Position numbers and translations under genes: made by a program. From NCBI RefSeq assembly GCF_000247815.1, contig NC_021684.1:11515162-11579161 (forward strand): DNA of 64,000 bases, written 5' to 3'. Below are positions 1 to 24,900 of this stretch, piece after piece (positions within the stretch are counted from its first letter, which is position 1; the number at the start of each line of letters is the position of its first letter). Origin of the DNA: Ficedula albicollis. Its lineage: Eukaryota; Chordata; Aves; Passeriformes; Muscicapidae. The notes beneath the pieces were generated by a model. That model was not told where the DNA came from. It did not search any database and saw only the letters and a program-made list of their open reading frames with translations.

Positions 1-310
1 TTGGTATTTGAATATTGTCAGTGTGGTCTCACAGCTGTGTCCTGTCAGTGAAAGCAGGAGCAGAGTGAAGGGTGGGTACAGGAGATGGCCTTGTGCATGC
101 CCTGGCACATGGCAGTGCTGCTGCACACTCCTCCTGCTGCTCAGCAACACCAGCTCATGCTCCAGCAGTCAGTGCTCCACAGGGAGAACCTGGGTTTCAA
201 CTGCTGCTGTTTTGCCCATGATGAACACTAACCAGCATTACTTCCTGGAAATGAAGTGACAATTTTCTATAGAAGTGCTGAGCTTTTGTATATTTAATAA
301 AATACAGTTT
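1..310 (+). other. possible 3' UTR end of a convergent gene (TMEM43 by synteny)
   Basis: No recognisable coding exon is present. The stretch ends in a plus-strand AATAAA at 296-301. In human, TMEM43 lies on the opposite strand just beyond the 3' end of XPC, so the tail of that gene is the natural expectation here. This is inference from gene order; nothing in the sequence identifies TMEM43 directly. The 83-codon open frame at 8-259 has no recognisable domain. Confidence 0.3.
296..301 (+). terminator. plus-strand polyadenylation signal candidate
   Basis: A canonical AATAAA hexamer sits in AT-rich sequence and could end a plus-strand transcript entering from the left edge. A second plus-strand AATAAA lies at 460-465. 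Hexamers also occur by chance, so this rests on the expected convergent neighbour of XPC. Confidence 0.35.
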
Positions 311-969
311 TCAAAAGGCTGGGCTGTAGACTTCGTTAAATTCAAGTATTGCATGTTTCATAGCCATTTTAAGAAGACTGGGAGTTACATGTGCATTCCA
401 AAAACAGACAATATATTCTTTTTTTCAAACTTTATTTTGATCTACAAACACAGTACAAAAATAAATTTTTTTATGAACATAATTACATGAAAGCCATTTT
501 CTTGCATTTCAGTCTATGTGACTATGTCCAGCAATGACTAAATTTTTTTCCCCTCCATTTCTGAAGAGACTGTGTCAGTGGAATTTAGATACATAATGCT
601 GCCAAAGAGAGATCAGTATTTCTACTACAAAATAGCAGGAAAAGCTTATGTAGATTTAACATTCCTCTCTGAAGTTTTTTAATGCTATGATACTGGATAA
701 CAAGAATTCTGTGGTTTTAGTAAATTTTGTTCCAGCAGTGAGAATTAGCCAGTTTTACATGTTTTGCTCCAGAATAGGATCTTGATAAGCAAGGAAATAT
801 ATTCAAACTGCTCAAGGCAGCATAATTGAACCTTAAGTTTGTAATAAGGACAGGGCTTCTCTCTTCCACAGCACAAGACTTCTGAGAGCAAAGGAAGATA
901 GTAAGCTGAAAAGCCAAACTTACATCACAAAATGCAAGTATTCTTTAGAAAGTATTAATTCCTCCATAT
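311..969. other. short intergenic gap between convergent 3' ends
   Basis: AT-rich sequence with no coding signal. A minus-strand AATAAA (TTTATT at 431-436 on the plus strand) could serve as a distal poly(A) site of XPC and would lengthen its 3' UTR to roughly 1.1 kb, close to the plus-strand signals at 296 and 460. Confidence 0.5.
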
Positions 970-1494
970 TCTGATTGTGGGTGGTTTTATTAGACCTTAA
1001 AGGAAGTATTTCCCCTTGAGACAGAAAGGCCAGAACTCTACCTCACCACTGATTTGAGTAAGCTATGGATCAAAGCAGACATCAGCATTCCTTTGGCCAC
1101 CTCTCTGCAGTCAGGTAAAAAGCAGCAGGGTGCTTTAATTCTGAGCAAGCAGGGAAGAATGGAAATGAGAAAAACGGGAAAAGAGACTGCTACTGATAGG
1201 AGTCCCTCAGGAAACTCAACTGTTAGTGCTGAGTGATACAAAAGAGAGCAAAAACCTCAACAAAGCTAAGTGATCTGGAAGGTGCAGCACTTCACCCAAG
1301 TCCAAGGCAAAAGGAAGAATCTAACACCTAAGTGATACCTGTGATCTCAAAGAAAAGTGGATACTGAATTAGGTTGGTCCCTGACAGCTCAGAAACACAA
1401 GTGCATAGGAAGACCCCAAGGCCCTAACTGGTAAAGGATAATTTTATCATGACTATTTTTCCTGCATCTGAAAGCAGCAAAGAACATCTTGTCA
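970..1494 (-). other. XPC: XPC 3' UTR (approximate)
   Basis: Sequence downstream of the XPC stop codon (1497-1495). The nearest good poly(A) signal on the minus strand is at 991-986, which implies a 3' UTR of about 520 nt. A longer form ending near 410 is possible. Confidence 0.6.
986..991 (-). terminator. XPC: XPC polyadenylation signal candidate
   Basis: AATAAA on the minus strand (TTTATT on the plus strand), about 500 nt after the stop codon. A T/G-rich stretch follows on the minus strand near 925-935, as expected for a downstream element. Confidence 0.55.
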
Positions 1495-10110
<8,616 letters not shown>

Positions 10111-10228
10111 GGCGCTGCGGAGGGGGCAGGCCCGGCCCGGCCCCGCGCTGGGGAAGGGGAGGGAGGGAAGGGAAGGAAGGGGCCGGACCATAAAGTCTCG
10201 CGGGCGGGCGCGGGAGGCGGTTTGAAAG
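10111..10228. promoter_or_regulatory. bidirectional XPC-LSM3 promoter
   Basis: Only 118 bp separate the XPC start codon (minus strand) from the LSM3 start codon (plus strand), so both core promoters must lie within this gap or overlap exon 1 of each gene. Visible elements are a purine-rich GGGA/GGAA tract (10151-10181), a weak CATAAAG box (10189-10195), TCTCGCGGGC (10196-10205), which resembles the TCTCGCGAGA housekeeping motif, and GC boxes with GGGCGGGC (10202-10210). Transcription start sites cannot be read from sequence. Confidence 0.85.
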
Positions 10229-14509
<4,281 letters not shown>

Positions 14510-14845
14510 AGGAACAAAGGACTTAACCTTCTTGGAAAGCTCCAGACTTTTGGACAGTGGTTCATGTTTCAATCATGTCTCAAAATTCTGTATATGTTTT
14601 TTATAGGGTATTTTTGTCTGTTCTTTTGCAAAGGGGAGGGAAGGGGAATCAGTTTGTCTTGAAGAAAGTACATGTAGTCAATTGAAGCAGTGTAAAACCC
14701 AACCTGATCTGAGAATTAATGTAAACTGCTGTAAATTGGCTGCCTTGTCACATTCAGTAAAAGAATCCCTAATTTTTTCTATCTTGGCAGTAGCACTGTC
14801 TAATTTTTGTTGTTTTAAATAAATTTTGGTTTATCTTTGAGATTT
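14510..14845 (+). other. LSM3: LSM3 3' UTR
   Basis: About 335 nt from the stop codon to a cleavage site expected about 20 nt after the AATAAA at 14818-14823. It is followed by a T/G-rich stretch (GTTTTTTGTGTTGAG) typical of a downstream processing element. Confidence 0.85.
14818..14823 (+). terminator. LSM3: LSM3 polyadenylation signal
   Basis: Canonical AATAAA 309 nt after the stop codon, with a T/G-rich element about 20-50 nt downstream. Confidence 0.85.
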
Positions 14846-16138
14846 GACTTGTCATGTTTTTTGTGTTGAGGGTATATGCCCTTCTGTAGAGCTAGTGCTT
14901 TATTAAGTTGTAGCATCAGCCTCGCTGTCAGAGAAAGCAATGTCTTTAGAGTGTTGTTTTAACTTCTATCCTTACTAATACCCAAGTCTTGCAGATCACT
15001 GGTTTTGGGGACAGCACTACATCAATCAGTAGTGCTGTAATTTATGGCTCTGTGTTCAAATTTCTGATGAGTATCCTCTTTGCAGAGAAATGGTGTTTGT
15101 ATGAACCTTCCACCTAAGGTAAAGAAGATGGGCTTCAGTGCAATGTTTTCAGATATTTTCATTGTGGCTTTGTTAACAGAGTTATGGTTTGCAAGGCCAG
15201 AAGTAGAGACTGAGGTTGTTGCTCACACACTATTGGGTTGCCTGCTGCATTCATTTCCCATTTGTAGCATGTTTCATTTCTTGAATACATGAAATTCTGC
15301 TGGGTGCTTTAAGATGCTCATAAGTTATCTGTAGTGAAGAACCTGAACAAAGGTCTTTCTTAATACATGCTTTCTCATACCCATCTTGTTTGCAATTTAC
15401 TTTCCTTCTTGAGTAAAAAGACACTTCTGCTATAATTGTTTTAGAGTCATATGAGAGATGTACTTCCTACAAAGCTTGACTTTTGACTTCATAAACTTAA
15501 TTAACTAGGTTCTCTGTAGGATTAGCAAAAGCAGCTTGCTCTGGCACTTTCTCCTACAGCTAAAAATCTTCATAATAGTCCATAGCTTGAGACAGTGGTG
15601 AGAAATGCAAGATCTGCCAGTCATTTTTTTAAATCTCCATTCTTTTTTGTACTTGGATTTTTGTATTGGAGGACCTGACATGATGCTCAAAATGCTGGCA
15701 CATCAGGAATTGATCAATTTTAGAATTCATATCTTAGCACTTGTACTCTGTGAGAATAGTTGAGAATGACGATGGATGTGAGTCCCACATACCCTTTACT
15801 TGAGCAATATTTGCCAGCATAACACATTTATCTGTATGTACAGTATTTTTATATCACAGAGAACCAGCACATTGGTAGGAGGTCAGCTCACCTACATAAA
15901 TCCCTGGAAAACTCATTAAAAATGGTCTCATTTGTCACCTGCTTCTTTTTAAGTGAGAGATTATGGTGGTTGGTAGCTCAATTATTGTATAATTGGTTTC
16001 TTGGGTATTTGCCTGTCTAATTATAAAGATCTGTTATTGTTGTATGTCACTGAAATGGTCAGTAGCATCCTTGGTCTTCTGATTTGAAATGAGCATTTAG
16101 AGTGGGAGCCAGTCAGCCTCTCCATGATGAATGTGGAT

Positions 16139-16290
16139 TACAAAAACCCAACAAAACAAATATCCCCTCCCAAAGAAAACAAACAAGAAAAAAAGAACAT
16201 TGCCCTAAATGAACTCCCAAAAAAATCCCAAACAACAAACCCTCCAAATTAAAAAAAAAAAAAAATCCCAACCAACCCCCAAAACATTTG
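16139..16290. repeat. A/C-rich low-complexity tract
   Basis: A run of AACAAA-, CCCAAA- and poly-A-like words, including a 15-A stretch near 16250-16264. It could be a degraded retroposon tail, but no flanking element is recognisable. Confidence 0.7.
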
Positions 16291-19200
16291 GTAAGTTTTT
16301 TGCTGTCTGGTTTCTTTCATGCTGTTCTTTCTACTTTGTGATCATATATTTGCTGTACTAACTGTCAAGATTTCTGTTCCTGATGAGTTTGAAAAAGAAT
16401 TTATGTTCATTTTCTTCACAGATTTTCTCAAGGTTTCTCAAATACCTCTTCATATTGTCTTATGTTTTCAGTCTGCTAGAGCTTTTAATATTATTGGACT
16501 TCTTGAAGCTTGCCTTTTTATTTCTAGTAGCTTTTTATAGACAGTAGTAGCCTTCTGGTAAGTTTTAGCCTTTGGACTGCATCTTTTTTATAGATGGCAG
16601 AATAATTTCTTAGTTTGTCTTTAAGGAATTTCTGTTTTGCCTGAAAACATCTCACTCTTGGGAGCTCTTTTTTAACAAGACTATTACTATGTAATTTGCT
16701 TTGTCAGAAGTGCTGATAGAGTTAAACCTCTGCTGTCCTACTGTTTTTGTGAGTGTTTGCGATCTTGACATTTCTCTGTGGGCTTGTGAAATTGATTTTT
16801 GGATCTGACTACTGTAGGGCACTAGATGGTGCTGCTTTTCCTCAAATTCAAGCTTTGTTTGCTTTGATGTATGTAGCCTGTGTCAACAAGCCCTGTACTT
16901 GTACAATTAGTCATTTGTTTTTAATTAGGATGGCACTTGCCGACAGTTTTAAATTAACTCTGCTGCTCACGCATAAGTAAAAATCAAAATATGTTTTGAT
17001 GCTTATGCAGGCACAGAGCAAGTCCCCACAAGAGTTAAAGTGAAGCAGTGTATGTGCCTTGCTTTGTCAGAGGTTGAGATGCAAAAGCTCCAGGCTGGCA
17101 GCTCTTCTCAAAGAAGAATTAGCTGAAGAATTGCACCATCTAGAATAAATTGAGGTTGTCCACTGTGCTGCTGAGCCCTGCTTGGAGAAGAGCAGCCCTT
17201 GTTGTGTTGGTTCACAAGGTTGCTGCTGCACCCACTGATTCAAGTGCTGTCCACTACCTTCGCCAGAGAACTTCACTGCACTTCAAATTCAGCAGAGGGG
17301 AGCAGCCTGCACTTAGGTGTTTCTGTGCATTAAACTCCTGAAGAGACAAGTATTTCAGTTTATTTCAAGTCACTGCTGCTGCCTTTTTTGGACCCATGTA
17401 AATAGATTTTGAATCCATCCTACATATTTGAACAAGATATAATTTTATTCTGGGCCATGTAAGGTTTGAGGAGGGATGTATTTTGTTTGGTTTTTTTTTT
17501 AAGTTGAACGAGGATTACATTACATGTTTCATTCCTATTTCCTAGCACAGGACAAGCCCAGGATTTGGACAATACAGTTACAGCAAGCCTTGAGCAGTGC
17601 AAGCATTGGCAGGCTGCTGCAGGTATTCAGTGCTGGAAAAGCCAGACAGTATCGATTATGTTGGGAGTTCTGCATCAGCACTTTCTCCTCTTGGTGTTTC
17701 TGTTCTGCAGATTTCATTGGAAATCTATCATTTGAAATAGTTAATAGACTAAAACTTGCAGGCATTCTTACCAGATCTTCCTTACTGGAACCACAGGACT
17801 GGGAAGGGAGCTAATTCAGTGCAAGATGACAAATGCTGTGCATTGTTTTTTGAAATGATGGTGGTGATGACATGTACAGAAAATCCCATCAGACTTACTA
17901 AGGTTTTAAGGCATTCATGCCAAGATCATTGATGGGCTGAATATATCATTACTGAGGGTGTAGGGCTTCCATGTTTCTAAACAGGAAGCTCTTTTCATAT
18001 GGTAAACAAAAAGAATGGGAAAGAAAAATAGAAAGTTCTACAGAAAATTGAAGCACAGTGTCCAAGCCAGCCTTTTTTGGGGGGAAGAATGGGTGGAAGG
18101 AAGAGAATAGATGATGTGGGTTGGAGCGGAAAACAAGAACCACTGACGGAAAAAGATGTAGTCAGAAACCCTGTTCATGAGTGAATTTTTTCATTGTTGC
18201 CCAAATTAGTTTGAATGGAAGAAAGGCCCACTCCCAAATTTTGGAAACTTAATCCAAAAAGCCTATTGAGTTGTACAATGGCATTTGAACAGTTTATGAT
18301 GTGATTGCCTGCACCAGCAGGGGATGAGGCAGGCGTGCTCACTGTCTGGGTGGGTGGACAGGCTGTTGTAGAAAGCACTGCACAAACCTCAGAAAGAGCT
18401 GGGTCTGATCACAAAGAGGGGTTTTAGCAAAGTTTTCCTCTGGGTGGCACATGTTAAACGTGGATATTTGCTTCCTCAAGGTGCACATGGAAGGCATCAG
18501 AATATTCACATGTAGGCATATTTTGTGACTTTCTCTTTGGTTTTAATAAGGAAAATGGCTCTAGATTTTTAGAACCAGTTGTTAAATTAGTTTTCTGATA
18601 AGGACTTATGTTTTACACACCTGGGCTGTCTAAACATGGTTTCAGTCTGTTGGTTCATGTCACCCAAAGCCCCTGTCAGTACCTGATGATGATGTTTCTG
18701 GGTGATTTGAGCAAGGAACTTTCACCAGGGGCTTTTAAACTGTTTGACAAGTCAAAGCCTGAATTTCCTAAACTCTTCTGCAATAGTGGATCAATTTTAT
18801 CCTCTAAAGGAAATCTTAGTGCTCCAGGTGACTTACTCCTGTTTCTTACTCGCAGCACTCAGCTGTGGCACAGAAAAATTACCATCTTTGTGGGTAAGGA
18901 AGGCTGCAAAAGCCTTTGCTAGCAATAGCACGGTTTATTATGTGATTCATAGTCTAATTGCTACCTAACAGAACTCACACTTGTGGCACTTTTCCTACTG
19001 TAAATTTTCATTTGCTCTTCTTGAATCTACTAAAGTATTGGGCAGTAAAACCTCCAATCTGATGCACATCATGGCATCAAGTGTGTGTGTCACTAGAGCT
19101 TGTCACTTAATGCTGATCAGGGTGAAATGCTATGTAAAACTTTGACCAAGCGACTAACATAATTCCTTCCCCAGTCTGTTCGTTGAACATCACAAGAACC

Positions 19201-21175
19201 TTCAGGTAAGCAAACTATTTCTGTTTAAAAGGAAGAAAGAATGCTGCTCTAAGTTTATGTTAGAGGAGAATATTAAGGACAAAGCCTGTAGTTTTCTTCA
19301 TGGAATGTATTACTGAGTTCTTCAGGAGCCTTCAAATTCCAGTAGCAGGGAAAATTTGGAACAAGTAAATGGTGCTTCAAATCTTGATTTCTTTAAATAA
19401 CTGCTGCAACAGATGACTTTGTCACTCATCCTTAGCACATAATTGCAATGATTAAGTTGCCTTTTCAGTCTGTAAAGGTGACACATTAGCTAGACTGAAT
19501 TACCTTTTTCACAGCAAGTAACTGTTCCTGGTTCATCCTGTGCTGTAGGTAGTGTGGCAATGCAGCATGTTGTAATTTGTTCTATAGCACCTATATTTAG
19601 TACTTTTTAGTAAAACAATTCCCTCCCCCAACTGCCCAGATGTTGTGTTCCAGTGGTTAGAAGTCTGAGGAAGAAATGAGATATCAACAGATAACATCTG
19701 AGAGCTAATTTGATTTGTTCTACATTTGTAATGCATTCCTCCAAGCTAAATTCTTGTTGACTGACGTGCTGCTTATAAAAGGCAAGAGCTCTAATGCTCC
19801 ACTCCAACCCAGGAGGGTACACTATAGCTAGATTGAACTCAATTCTCAACAACTTTCTTATACCAAACTTTCAGATTGTTATTGCTGCCTGTGGGTGTGA
19901 TTCAAATATTCAGAATTGTTTCTGAAGTAATGTGGTCCTATCCATAAAGCACAGGCTCTAATCTCAGTGGAGATTTTCTAATGTTATGGAGACTATTTTC
20001 ATGTTTAAATGTTAAGTCTTATTATCTTATTTGCTCTGCATTCATTCCCTGAAAACCAGCCTAAAACCAGCAGTGCTGTTTGCTTGCAGCTTCCAGGTTT
20101 GCAATGTCCTGTGGGTAACTCAAGATCTCTGTACTCAATCCTAAAGCCAGCTGCTGGTGCTATTTTTGCTTTCTCGAGGCACTGCAATGTCCATGCAGTA
20201 ATTTTTTTTCCCCTCTCTCATATGCAAACTCACAACTTAAGGAGAAATATTTTACATGTGTTGTTTCAGGTCCTGAATATGAAGTTCACTTTAAATTTCC
20301 ATTCCTTCTGTTTTCCTCTGGATTTTCTTTTAGTACTGTTGTCCCACAAACAGGGTAAAAGGTTTCATTCTTGTGAAGGGCTCTGACATAGCTGGGATGA
20401 AGCTTCCCCAACAGACATTTCTCCATCTCACTCTGGTGCCTGCTTTGATACACAGCTCTAAAATTCTTCAATTGGCTCAGCTGCACAGAGAGAAGTCACA
20501 GAGAGAAGCAGTCCCATCATCACACTTCCTACAGAGATCTGCTGATTCTTGATCAAGCAGGAATGCATACAAAGAGTTGAGAAGAACTGAATGTTGTGTG
20601 ATTTGTGGTCTCAAAAAATTATTCCCAGGAGTTATATGGAAGGTATCCAAATTCATCATACTCAGCCTATTAATGAAGCAAACTCTCCATTAAACATGTG
20701 ACACTTAAGACTGTTGAGTTGAAATTGGACGTGAACATTCAATAAGTTGTTTGTTTTTTCTTACTTTATCAAGAAATATTCACCCACAACTTATACAGCA
20801 GAATTGTGAGATGCCTACACAGAGAGGTTGTAAACAGAGCATGAAAATATATGATGTAAGCAGCCAATTGGCCTCAAGCAGTTTTTTCTCTTTCATGGGC
20901 TCTATTGCATAACTGTTCCCTCCCTGGCTCTGGAGTTTATGGGTTGGATGGTTACGTGAGAAACTAATCAGGGCAGTTTCTACTTCTTAGGACCAGGAAT
21001 TTTTGAGAATTATGGAAGTTCTGCATGTAGCAATAGCATCCAGAGAAGCAAGGGTTAATATCTGTAGGATTCCCTCCCAGAGTTTCCTCCCAAAAAATAC
21101 TCTATAAGTTAGGAATGAACTTCGTATTTTGTGTCCTTTGAGCTGTAAGCTTGGGACAAGAGGCTTTATGTTATC

Positions 21176-21213
21176 TTCTTTTTTCTTTTTTTTTCTTTTT
21201 TTTCTTTTTTTTT
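21176..21213. repeat. T-rich (T)nC tract
   Basis: Repeated blocks of eight to ten T separated by single C. Confidence 0.8.
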
Positions 21214-21861
21214 ATACTATTCTGATGGTCAAGGGAGTTGTGTAGGGTGACTGCCAATCCTTGGTGTGTGTCTGAGAGCAGCAGAATTACTGCAGGTCAT
21301 GCTGTCCTAGTACTAGTTTCCTTCTGGTTTTAGGTTGCTTATTAGCCACCCTTCTAACACGACATCCTTTGTTTCCAACAGAAAGCCATTGCAGGAATGC
21401 AGTAGCAAGGGAAGGAGGATTGCTTCATTCATAAGTCTGAGAACATTTTAAAAGGAGGCTATAAATTATTTTCTAATTTCCTTCATCTGAAGGAAAGAAA
21501 GCAGGATATTACAATTAAACATTTTGTCCAAGGTTACATGCTGAGCCCATGGCAGAACTGCAAACAGGGTACACCCCTGTCCTCTGTAAAGAGTCTCTTA
21601 AACCCCAGAGCCCAGGAATGCAGCCTGGGCCATGAGTACATGGATCACTGTTTCCACTGTTATACTCCTAACATGGAGAACACTGGAACCTCCAATACTG
21701 AAGGCATTGGAGGAGGAATTTAACTCAACTTACAGGATAAAATATAGTTTCCTTCTATACTTGAAGCAAACAAAAGTGATTAATGTTGGTGGAGTATAAG
21801 TTTCAATTTCCATGTGGGTTTAGTACTAAAAAGATAAAAAGATATTTTTGAGTGGGAGACT

Positions 21862-21930
21862 TAAAAAAACCAAAAAATGAAAAAAGAACCAAAAACAAAG
21901 CAAAAAAACAAAACAAATAAACAAACAAGA
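21862..21930. repeat. A-rich low-complexity tract
   Basis: A-rich with AAAC and AAAT words, similar in character to 16139-16290. No associated element was identified. Confidence 0.7.
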
Positions 21931-24900
21931 TCAATCCTGAATAACTCAATTTCTCTTTCTCTCTAGAAAGGACCTGATGGTTGATCAGACTGCTATAAAG
22001 TTCAACTCAACAAAAAGTAACTCGAAGGACAGAATAGAATACAAGACTAAGAAACAAGAGGTGATCCTCAGATTTGGTCCAAGATCTGGGAGTGAGAAAT
22101 TACAAATTTATTCTAGTCCTTTCTTGTTCTGTTACTACAGCTAGATAACTCAGACATCATGAACACAACTGCTACTTCTAGAAGGGTTTTTGTACCAGTA
22201 GCTTTGGAGCTACTCTAGGCAGTCATCTGATTAAATTCAGACTCTTGGCATGCAAACCCAGCTTGTAACCATTTTACAGGTGTATGGAGAACTTGTCTGC
22301 AACTTTTTTTATTAGTAAGATGCAATATCTGTATTAATCATAGTTATAACTTTCCACTGGCAATCTGGGAAAGTAGATTATAATACCAAATCTCTTCATT
22401 ACAGCTATACCATGAAGTCCTATAAAGGTTTTACAGAGATACAGCTACAGCTTCATTTATCCAAACTTCATTTTTTAAGCACTCCTCCTTATTTAACACT
22501 GGGTTGCGAGATATAAATTATCTACCACAAAAATTCCCTTGTTTATGTGAATTTTTGCATGACCCCATTCCTTCAGATATCTTCACAACCACGCAGATAT
22601 TCAATTTCTATATGAATTTGGAGAGAGAGGAGGGACATGCAGGAGTGAAATGCTTGGTTTGTATTTTTTAGTGGCCTGTAAATATTAGCATGGGACACAC
22701 ATTACATGAGAATGCAGTTTATCAGGAATCAGCAAACTAATGGGTGAATATGTTCACTATTCATTAGTAATCCCTGAATAAGAAGCAGCCCTGTGGGAAC
22801 CGTGCTGGTTACAGAACTTGCACCTTGGTCTCATCCTCATGAAGTCCAAATGAAGCCCCCCACCTCCTGAATGCTTGCATAGTGAGCTGTCAGCCTCTTC
22901 AGTTGTGGTGTGACAGTGCAGCTCATGGGAGATGCAGGTCCTGGCATGTGGAATGCATTAGCTTGGAAAAAGATGGAACACTGCCTGTTTTGGTCCTGTA
23001 GTCTCTGAGGGCTGTACCTTGGGGTGCTGAAGATGAAAGCTTCAACAGTGTGAAGCTCTGCGTGGGCTGTGTTTGGCCCACAGGCTATGTTCACCATCCC
23101 TCATGTTCACTGGAATGTAGAACTTTCCAGCCTAATGCAGATTATGTTTGGTTTTTAAATGTTTAACAAAACAGAACTTGTAATTTTTGGACTCTAAGTG
23201 GGAGTCACTTAAAATGCATTAGTCAAAGCCAAACTAATTTCTATTTCATCCATGGCTCACACTAACCTCATTCTAAGCTCTTTTATGTTGAGAAATTGTC
23301 AACTCAACTACAGATGAACCAACTTCACCAGGCATTTTTCACTTTAGGCTTAGGTTGTTACACAGGAACTCTGCTTGTCCCTTGGGTGTATTTTCACTTA
23401 CATGTGAACTCCCCACTTACCTTTGTGCCTTCTTTGAACTGTGATTGATAAATCACAGCACCTCAGCTCATCCTTTGTGGCTTCACCAAAGAGACTTAAA
23501 TTCTGCATGAGTTTTACCTTTTAGAGTAACGTGGAAAGCAATTGAGGAGAATCTCACATAAAATTGGATAAAATTACCCCTCAAAAATAAACCATAACAC
23601 ACTGGATTACAGTGTCAAATAATTTTCACCAGGGGTTCAGCCCATGAAGTATATCTCTGGGAAACTCCAGCTTTTTCCGCATTCTAATAAAATAGCTTCA
23701 TCCTTCTCTCCTGCTCTCTGCTGATCTCTCTCCATATTTAAGTCCCGTGAAAGGTAGGTGGACATACAATTTTAAAAGTCAGTGTTTGATCATCAAGATT
23801 TCCCTGGTTTTGGCAGCATATCCTGTCTCAGACCAAGTGCTCTTTATAAATGTGTAGAGGACAATGTATAGTGTGGGTTTAGAGGAACACAAGCATGTGC
23901 CCATCTCCTCACCTTCTAGACCAAAGAAATACAAGTGGGCTTGCTCTCATCCTTACAGACAGCATCTACAAAGGCAATGAGGCACAAAGAGCAATCATAA
24001 CAGGAAATGTTCTTAATATAGGATTGTGTGAATGACCAGATGCTATGGAGGAGGGAAAACTGTCTGCATACAGCAGTTCTACCTTCTATAGCTTTGTGGC
24101 CTTAATGACCTGATGCTCCATGGAAGTGGAATTTTTTTTTTTTTTGTTTTTGTCCTAGAACTTCTCTGATCAATTGACTTTCCAATAGTTACACAATGGA
24201 ATGACAAAAATGGTCCTGTTTCCTAAGAAATGTCTCTGGTGGCAAAGTTTTTAAAGGTCTGGGAGTTTCCCTATTGTATTTAATAGGGCCTTTGGCTCAT
24301 AAACACATTAAACAAAGAAACAATAGATCCCTAGGGAATTTTTAAAGCTGAAGTGTAGGAGCTTTAATAATATTATGAGGACCTAACATCTCTGATGTGG
24401 GAACTTAAATCTGAGGCAAGAATTATGAAAAGAATGTTCGAAGTGAAGATTTAATTACATGATTTATTGTTAATAGTTTATTATTATATATACAGTGCCA
24501 GGGGCACTCCTGCTGCTTTACAGATGATTACAGAATAGCAATTCCCAGATCAAAAATCTTGATCATGCAATCTTTATTCATGTAAGTATTCCCCATGGTG
24601 CCTGATCTTGTTCCCTGTTAAAACTCAGTAGTCTCCCCAACACAGACCATCATAGGCAATTAAAAGAACTTTAGCAAGAGAACACTGATTAATTATCCTC
24701 CCCAGAACACTGCATATTTTTGTGCCATATATTGTATGGAAAAATATATCTATTGTGTTTTAGCAAACCTCACATTTTTCTGCAGCTTTAATTCTCAATT
24801 ACAGTGTCATCAAATATTAAGATTATTTCCATGATAGAAGTAGCTTATTTCTGAAAGAAAAAAGTCCACTGACTTGTCCCCATATGTTTCAGACCTCATT

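Noticed and set aside
22837..23097. 86-codon minus-strand open frame
   Set aside because: No domain, no splice sites in matching phase, and no CpG or promoter context.
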